Positions 63,301 through 64,000 of a stretch of DNA of 64,000 nt are shown here, piece after piece. The notes under the pieces were generated by a model. That model was not told the DNA's origin. It was given only the letters and a program-made list of their open reading frames with translations, and did not search any database. Numbering within the stretch: the stretch's first letter is position 1; every line of letters starts with the position of its first letter. The DNA lies in the NCBI GenBank assembly GCA_963281255.1, contig OY725491.1:4948857-5012856 (forward strand), given 5' to 3'. The stretch comes from Aphrocallistes beatrix. Taxonomy: Eukaryota; Porifera; Hexactinellida; Sceptrulophora; Aphrocallistidae. A program made the translations under genes and the position numbers.

Positions 63301-64000
63301 TCGATGTGTTCATTTGCGTTGCAATCATGTCCATTGCGAGTATTACATTCCAATAAGCTTGATTCATTGCCAATGCATATAATATCGTCGATGTGAAACT
63401 CATTTGTTGCCTGCGCTACTCCATAAGAAAAGGACTCCGCACGCCGAAATCCCAATTTCCTACACGCCACATCTGTTGCTGCCAAACTCCAGAAATCGTC
63501 GCAGATATGACCCCATTTATTTTGATAGAATATCTCCAGTAGTCCATTGTTTGAATTATTTGGTAGCCGAAGATCCCCATCATCTAAATAGTCAATAAAG
63601 CGTACATAGGTTAAGAAACTAGTATCTACATAATTACTACATGATACGAGAATAAATTCAATATCTTAATTCTTGATCCATTTGAATCTAACCATAAATT
63701 TTAGTAATATTGAAACAATATAGGATCAATAATAGACCAGTAATTTACAGAGATAAAGTCAGGATGGATTTTAATACAGAAACCTACCATATTGACAGGT
63801 GATGTTAATGAGCTGTTGGCAAGATGCGGGAAGTGTGGTGTACGTACAGTTGAGAATGTTAGTTTCATAGCCTCTACAACGAACATTATCAATCTCAGTT
63901 CCAAACACGAAGCGAGGGATTAATAGAGTTTGTTTTCCAGATCCATATCCCAATATTTTGCAAATGACATCGGAATTAATGCCATTCCATCCAGTGCCGC
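41029..64000 (-). CDS. Gene 2 (5' end beyond window): adhesion GPCR with SRCR array, 20 fibronectin III domains, Ig, GAIN/GPS and 7TM
   Basis: A paralogue of gene 1 with a different ectodomain. Visible order: eight SRCR-type domains (the first cut by the window edge), 20 FN3 domains, one Ig domain, GAIN, GPS, seven helices and a cytoplasmic tail. The 33 exons total 10133 nt and stay in one frame (at least 3376 residues). All SRCR and FN3 exons are phase 1-1. As in gene 1, HLTSFAVFV marks the predicted self-cleavage and tethered agonist. FN3 tandems are typical of long adhesive stalks. Exon ends were placed by eye from GT/AG and phase. The signal peptide and further SRCR exons must lie past 64000. 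Confidence 0.85.
41397..42353. other. Gene 2 last intron
   Basis: AT-rich intron of about 950 nt between the 7TM exon and the tail exon. I see no element or coding match. Confidence 0.5.
42354..42977 (-). CDS. Gene 2 exon: TM4-TM7 and start of the cytoplasmic tail
   Basis: IVFGWTFPIVIPIITVAIKH, QHCFLTYEDG, LILTPLLGIPWIILLLN, FIITNGLMGIFFFFAITM and the KKLLKKKKGEYS juxtamembrane run. One codon longer than gene 1 at the start (an extra Ile). About 90% identical to gene 1 by eye. Confidence 0.9.
43142..43631 (-). CDS. Gene 2 exon: GPS motif and TM1-TM3
   Basis: MKLIFPVPRN, VCSFLDDAYW, TDCYTDHLTSFAVFVTP, then TM1-TM3 almost as in gene 1 (NIVYFNYCLSLTLAFGLFLF and LCKIIAFLLHYLWLSVFVWT). It has the same 490-nt length and phases as gene 1. 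The part before the HLT site is quite different, the part after it nearly identical. Confidence 0.88.
43799..43933 (-). CDS. Gene 2 exon: GAIN strand exon
   Basis: A 45-codon phase 0-0 exon: IATTIINTMEIRSET through QKIKLPKP, with donor GTGAGT. It is paired with gene 1 exon 18 by place, phase and the IAT.I start. Confidence 0.65.
44053..44364 (-). CDS. Gene 2 exon: GAIN domain, middle part
   Basis: Phase 0-0 exon of 104 codons: VLLTTLNTVESIASNAAQNL, then AKTITVIAQNINLPKIDS and ENFGILSSNNRTLK. It matches gene 1 exon 17 in position, phase, length and the TLNT.E.....A..L pattern, though few residues are shared. Confidence 0.75.
44526..44713. mobile_element. pogo/Tigger-like MITE (188 bp), CAGTCRACTCCGC family
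   Basis: Inverted repeats CAGTCGACTCCGCTTAATAG at both ends, TA flanks, and inner arms that also pair (ATAGGGCCAC, GGACCCTATTAACCGAAAA). Confidence 0.88.
45010..45584 (-). CDS. Gene 2 exon: Ig-like domain and start of GAIN
   Basis: Same design as gene 1 exon 16 (phase 1 to 0). Ig marks are NQECTAEGFPQPTVTWSGDL and LRFICNATNSEGSDIKIVNI. A helical acidic region with many Asn-x-Ser/Thr sites follows. Overall identity to gene 1 is low, in contrast to the 7TM exons. Confidence 0.82.
45904..46182 (-). CDS. Gene 2 exon: FN3 domain 20
   Basis: LPSPKKPILASKSKDSAKIE, WDYYSFLVSGYKLCYIK, DLEPGTKYSVTITAITKPNG and LMFDTPRG. It is the membrane-proximal FN3, directly before the Ig exon. Confidence 0.84.
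46305..46577 (-). CDS. Gene 2 exon: FN3 domain 19
   Basis: APLPQPSLPTIVKTNRSDSI, IKWEEYMFPAKNYSLCVIG, NLELDTNYSVTITVFTDIG, ending IPFAIG. Phase 1-1, 91 codons. Confidence 0.84.
46578..47161. other. Gene 2 intron, FN3 18-19 interval, left part
   Basis: AT-rich intron with no recognised element or coding match. Confidence 0.45.
47162..47432 (-). mobile_element. Helitron-like element (271 bp), both ends present
   Basis: On the minus strand A|TCTTATATATTAAAACGCTA ... GCGAAGCAGGCTTG|T. It shares the 3' hairpin region with the 36525 copy but has a different 5' part, the usual Helitron mosaic. Confidence 0.82.
47526..47798 (-). CDS. Gene 2 exon: FN3 domain 18
   Basis: APFPQPSQPTLVDGPNPDKV, TIEWEEYMSNVSNYSLCVTK, LRAATNYSVTIVAIIE, ending LAFTTG. 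The last three FN3 exons are more diverged and look older than the K/R/S/P repeats. Confidence 0.84.
48173..48442 (-). CDS. Gene 2 exon: FN3 domain 17 (type S, divergent)
   Basis: PLPSPIQPFIIDANACSMKI, RWEEYKFPVLYYSLCVSKVN, DLEPETEYFITIAAYTEYR, ending TRGFTEG. Phase 1-1. Confidence 0.84.
48668..48937 (-). CDS. Gene 2 exon: FN3 domain 16 (type R)
   Basis: ASLPRANPPSLVNTSADSIE, NYSLCVRKSNEVDCENTF, NLEPETEYFVTITAITEYG, ending RRGFTTG. Its neighbouring intron, on the 5' side, holds a palindromic element and a nested Helitron-like copy. Confidence 0.87.
49186..50371. mobile_element. Palindrome-family element split by a Helitron-like insert
   Basis: Ends CATAGCCTAG and GTAGGCTATG. The flanking 7 bp are AGTTTTG/GTTTTTG, similar but not equal. 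Near its centre a Helitron-like copy (49636-50023) is inserted; the right arm has lost part of its sequence. Confidence 0.83.
49636..50023 (-). mobile_element. Helitron-like element (388 bp) nested in a palindrome-family copy
   Basis: Minus strand A|TCTTATATATTAAAATGCTA ... GCGAAGCGCACTTG|T. Removing it rejoins AATAGCCAA with TAGACTACTTC, which matches the uninterrupted 38844 copy. This confirms both ends and insertion between A and T. Confidence 0.88.
50466..50735 (-). CDS. Gene 2 exon: FN3 domain 15 (type K)
   Basis: SLPLVSQPILVSTYADSIEV, EWQEYMFPVLNYLLCVTKSN, YLKPETEYFVTISAVTVYG and SEKQNFMTG. The opening has diverged but the K ending and intron are kept. Confidence 0.86.
50964..51349 (-). 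mobile_element. Helitron-like element, first of a tandem pair, 5' end missing
   Basis: 3' end ..GCAAGCGCTTG|T, then family sequence up to a TA microsatellite of about 75 bp, where the next copy begins. Its own TC..TATTAAAA 5' end is absent. Confidence 0.75.
51262..51347. repeat. TA dinucleotide microsatellite
   Basis: An almost pure TA run of about 80 bp at the joint of two Helitron-like copies; its place equals the TA run of other family members, so it is an expanded internal repeat. Confidence 0.9.
51350..51909 (-). mobile_element. Helitron-like element (560 bp), second of a tandem pair
   Basis: Minus strand A|TCCTTACTATTAAAACTCG ... GCGAAGCGCGCTTG|T with both hairpins. Very similar to the 36525 copy. 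Its 5' end lies nine bases downstream of the splice donor of FN3 exon 14. Confidence 0.83.
51919..52188 (-). CDS. Gene 2 exon: FN3 domain 14 (type S)
   Basis: PLPSPIQPILVDRDAVSIEI, EWQEYLFPVFNYSLCVTKSN, NLEPETEYFVTISAVTEYG, ending RVGFTTG. The donor is GTTCGT, and a Helitron-like 5' end starts nine bases after it. Confidence 0.87.
52403..52672 (-). CDS. Gene 2 exon: FN3 domain 13 (type P)
   Basis: Has no ATG-led open frame and is easy to miss. From the TAG acceptor it reads SLPPANPPIFVNKSANSIEI, RWNEYRYPVLYYSLCVVKSN, DLEPETEYYVIVKAVTRYR and RRGFITG, open for 90 codons in phase 1-1. Two P-type exons follow one another here. Confidence 0.84.
52742..52926. mobile_element. pogo-like MITE (185 bp), CAGTCAGG family
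   Basis: Inverted ends CAGTCAGGTTCGCTTATTAT (two or three mismatches) with TA on both sides. Inner TTAATATGAA repeats. In the intron between FN3 12 and 13. Confidence 0.83.
52995..53264 (-). CDS. Gene 2 exon: FN3 domain 12 (type P)
   Basis: SLPSANPAIFLNRSANSIEI, RWHEYMYPVLYYSLCVVKSN, DLESETEYFVTVSAVTEHG and RRGFTTG. Phase 1-1. Confidence 0.87.
53412..53681 (-). CDS. Gene 2 exon: FN3 domain 11 (type S)
   Basis: SLPSPIQPTLVDRDAVSIEI, FPVLHYSLCVTKSNGIGC, NLKPETEYFVTISAVTKHG, ending KSRFITG. Very like FN3 5. Confidence 0.87.
53779..54225 (-). mobile_element. Helitron-like element, 3' truncated
   Basis: 5' end A|TCTTATATATTAAAATGCTA, a (GTTT)n stretch and TTGTCCGAAATGATTGAAGA on the minus strand. 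Homology ends near 53779 without the hairpin 3' end. Confidence 0.72.
54443..54712 (-). CDS. Gene 2 exon: FN3 domain 10 (type K)
   Basis: PLPSPIQPILVDRDAVSIEI, FPLLNYLLCVTKSNEMGC, DLEPETEYLVTIVAVTVYG and EEQNFMTG. The downstream intron matches that of FN3 15 over at least 60 bp. Confidence 0.87.
54936..55205 (-). CDS. Gene 2 exon: FN3 domain 9 (type S)
   Basis: PLPSPMQPTLVDRDAVSIEI, EWQEYLFPVFNYSLCVTKSN, NLEPGTEYFVTISAVTEYG, ending RTGFTTG. Phase 1-1, donor GTTCGT. Confidence 0.87.
55423..55692 (-). CDS. Gene 2 exon: FN3 domain 8 (type R)
   Basis: ASLPRANPPSLVNTSADSIE, then NYSLCVRKSNEVDCENNF and NLEPDTEYFVAITAITEYG. Nearly the same as FN3 4 and 16, and the upstream intron is recognisably shared with both. 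Confidence 0.87.
56058..56327 (-). CDS. Gene 2 exon: FN3 domain 7 (type K)
   Basis: PLPSPIQPTLVDRDAVSIEI, EWQEYLFPVSHYLLCVTKSN, VTVYGSSPTSEKQNFMTG. It has an S-like opening with the K-type ending and intron, so it may be a hybrid formed by unequal exchange. Confidence 0.87.
56435..56704 (-). CDS. Gene 2 exon: FN3 domain 6 (type P)
   Basis: The opening PLPPANPPVFVNRSANSIEI defines subtype P. RWNEFMFPVLHYSLCVVKSN and DLEPETEYSITVEAVTGYG follow. Phase 1-1. Confidence 0.87.
56839..57108 (-). CDS. Gene 2 exon: FN3 domain 5 (type S)
   Basis: SLPSPIQPVLVDRDAVSIEI, EWQEYLFPVFHYLLCVTKSN, YLEPETEYFVTVSAVTKHG. Subtype S, with the SPIQP..VDRDAVS opening. 90 codons, phase 1-1. Confidence 0.87.
57328..57597 (-). 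CDS. Gene 2 exon: FN3 domain 4 (type R)
   Basis: ASLPRANPPSLVNTSADSIE, IRWEEYVFPVSNYSLCVRKS, NLEPETEYFVTITAITEYG. The RANPPSLVNT opening defines subtype R (also FN3 8 and 16), and the intron before it is also shared. Confidence 0.87.
57894..58163 (-). CDS. Gene 2 exon: FN3 domain 3 (type K)
   Basis: A 90-codon FN3 exon: SIKIRWQEYIFPVLHYSLCV, NLEPETEYFVTSAAVTEYG and SEKQNFITG. By its ending and downstream intron it belongs to the K subtype (also FN3 7, 10 and 15). Confidence 0.85.
58359..58649 (-). CDS. Gene 2 exon: FN3 domain 2
   Basis: APSGPPLNIRVTSIEPLYVE, LEWEQPDLDKRNGLI, FDICFES..LSC, LQPNTTYSVKIRASNSIGVG and PLEFTTG. A textbook FN3 start and end. It already has the extra Cys pair seen in all later repeats. 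Confidence 0.86.
58899..59210 (-). CDS. Gene 2 exon: FN3 domain 1
   Basis: An FN3 domain with RILLRWDYNYPISEENMN, LSYYLRI, LRPYTIYAFRILLKNSIGFG and a threonine-rich end. One of the two most ordinary FN3 domains of the array. Phase 1-1, donor GTAAGA. Confidence 0.82.
59276..59584 (-). CDS. Gene 2 exon: last SRCR-type domain before the FN3 array
   Basis: DEMRLIPSSEVDGYYKVQIL, WAPICSIANLNYGEICRLFG, then CNSVTDNIGQCQVAFTYDY and SCNNPQ. Divergent but with SRCR spacing. The donor is GTAATC in phase 1. Confidence 0.75.
59646..59984 (-). CDS. Gene 2 exon: divergent SRCR domain
   Basis: Easily missed. Read from a TAG acceptor it gives PSLRYGSSENGIVDIYASNS, WGLACINSQEFTQGDVSVIC, NDLGLNGG, CNGNETTLSEGNC and VYCRPSF, then GTAAGT. 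It is open through 113 codons in phase 1-1, in line with its neighbours. Confidence 0.8.
60283..60603 (-). CDS. Gene 2 exon: divergent SRCR-like domain
   Basis: NDVIFTRSSSDFQGVPNIFF, WYKLCISNDVIGVNILDALC, HSFGAS, CFGNEENLQSCYTEEVKETC and LICTRP. The LC..D.LCHSFGAS stretch stands where VACRQLGY is usual. The donor is GTAAGT. Confidence 0.78.
60845..61201 (-). CDS. Gene 2 exon: SRCR domain
   Basis: A longer canonical SRCR (119 codons): EGKLTLIPG, WKGICLEENSNINFLTAHVA, CKQLGHKGVY, CTGKENSISECRFNWTESFC and VDCEP. The donor is GTAAGT. Confidence 0.84.
61266..61577 (-). CDS. Gene 2 exon: SRCR-like (variant) domain
   Basis: The same variant class as in gene 1: DGCESYAPFADANSTVVEFY, WFYICSEGFTLENANVTCRE, CNGDEESLCACSKERRTSTC and VKCRAG. 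The donor is GTTAGT. Confidence 0.86.
61771..62850. mobile_element. Palindrome-family element (1080 bp, best preserved)
   Basis: Two arms of about 530 bp, nearly identical when inverted, around a short centre near 62310. Ends CATAGCCTACTGTATATAAG. Perfect 7-bp duplication CCAGAGG at 61764-61770 and 62851-62857. No open frame. Lies in a gene 2 intron. Confidence 0.92.
62858..63283. other. Gene 2 intron remainder
   Basis: About 430 nt between the palindromic element and an SRCR exon; no element or coding match recognised. Confidence 0.4.
63284..63583 (-). CDS. Gene 2 exon: SRCR domain
   Basis: Canonical SRCR: DGDLRLPNNSNNGLLEIFYQ, WGHICDDFWSLAATDVACRK, LGFRRAES, CIGNESSLLECNTRNGHDC and IHCKEG. 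Phase 1-1, donor GTATGT. Confidence 0.88.
63788..64000 (-). CDS. Gene 2 exon: SRCR domain, cut by window edge
   Basis: C-terminal two thirds of an SRCR domain: GWNGINSDVICKILGYGSG, CRGYETNILNCTYTTLPASC, ITCQYG. The donor is GTAGGT. The first part lies beyond the window. Confidence 0.85.

Noticed and set aside
1-64000. Retroviruses, LTR elements, Polintons, CRISPR arrays, rRNA or tRNA genes
   Set aside because: I looked for long terminal repeats, reverse transcriptase or capsid motifs, spaced direct repeats and tRNA-like cloverleaves and recognised none. The 44-bp array is a plain tandem repeat without spacers.

Overview
This is animal (metazoan) nuclear DNA: AT-rich, intron-bearing, with many short symmetric phase-1 exons and dense DNA-transposon litter. 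Huge scavenger-receptor (SRCR) arrays joined to fibronectin III, Ig and adhesion-GPCR modules point to a marine invertebrate. A demosponge is my best guess, but that is inference from domain style only. No bacterial, organellar or retroviral gene was recognised.

Two large genes lie in tandem on the minus strand. Gene 1 (38269 down to 12309) appears complete. It has 21 exons that I could place on GT/AG sites and that sum to one frame of 2388 codons plus stop. The order is signal peptide, 14 SRCR-type domains, a Ser/Thr-rich mucin-like stalk with a 48-bp coding repeat, an Ig domain, a GAIN/GPS autoproteolysis region, seven membrane helices and a cytoplasmic tail. Gene 2 (beyond 64000 down to 41029) is open at the window edge. 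It shows at least eight SRCR-type domains, 20 fibronectin III domains, then the same Ig, GAIN/GPS, 7TM and tail set: 33 exons and at least 3376 residues. The two proteins share an almost identical signalling end but carry different ectodomains, as expected of a family of surface recognition receptors made by exon duplication.

The left 10 kb is a graveyard of the same family: a GPS-7TM pseudogene (about 5680-6545, minus), a lone TM6/7 fragment (about 1690-1830, minus) and three decayed SRCR exons on the opposite strand (8758-9836). Another inverted scrap, a GAIN exon, sits between the two genes (40152-40300). The family has been duplicated, inverted and lost locally several times.

Introns and spacers are filled with transposons. 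I see five copies of a palindromic family with 7-bp target duplications (arms up to about 0.5 kb); Helitron-like elements running A|TC...CTTG|T, including a head-to-head dimer; several hAT-type MITEs with 8-bp duplications; pogo/Tigger-like MITEs at TA; a hAT transposase end; a decayed mariner; an unassigned decayed element; and a 44-bp minisatellite with a 262-bp higher-order period. Several are nested in one another.
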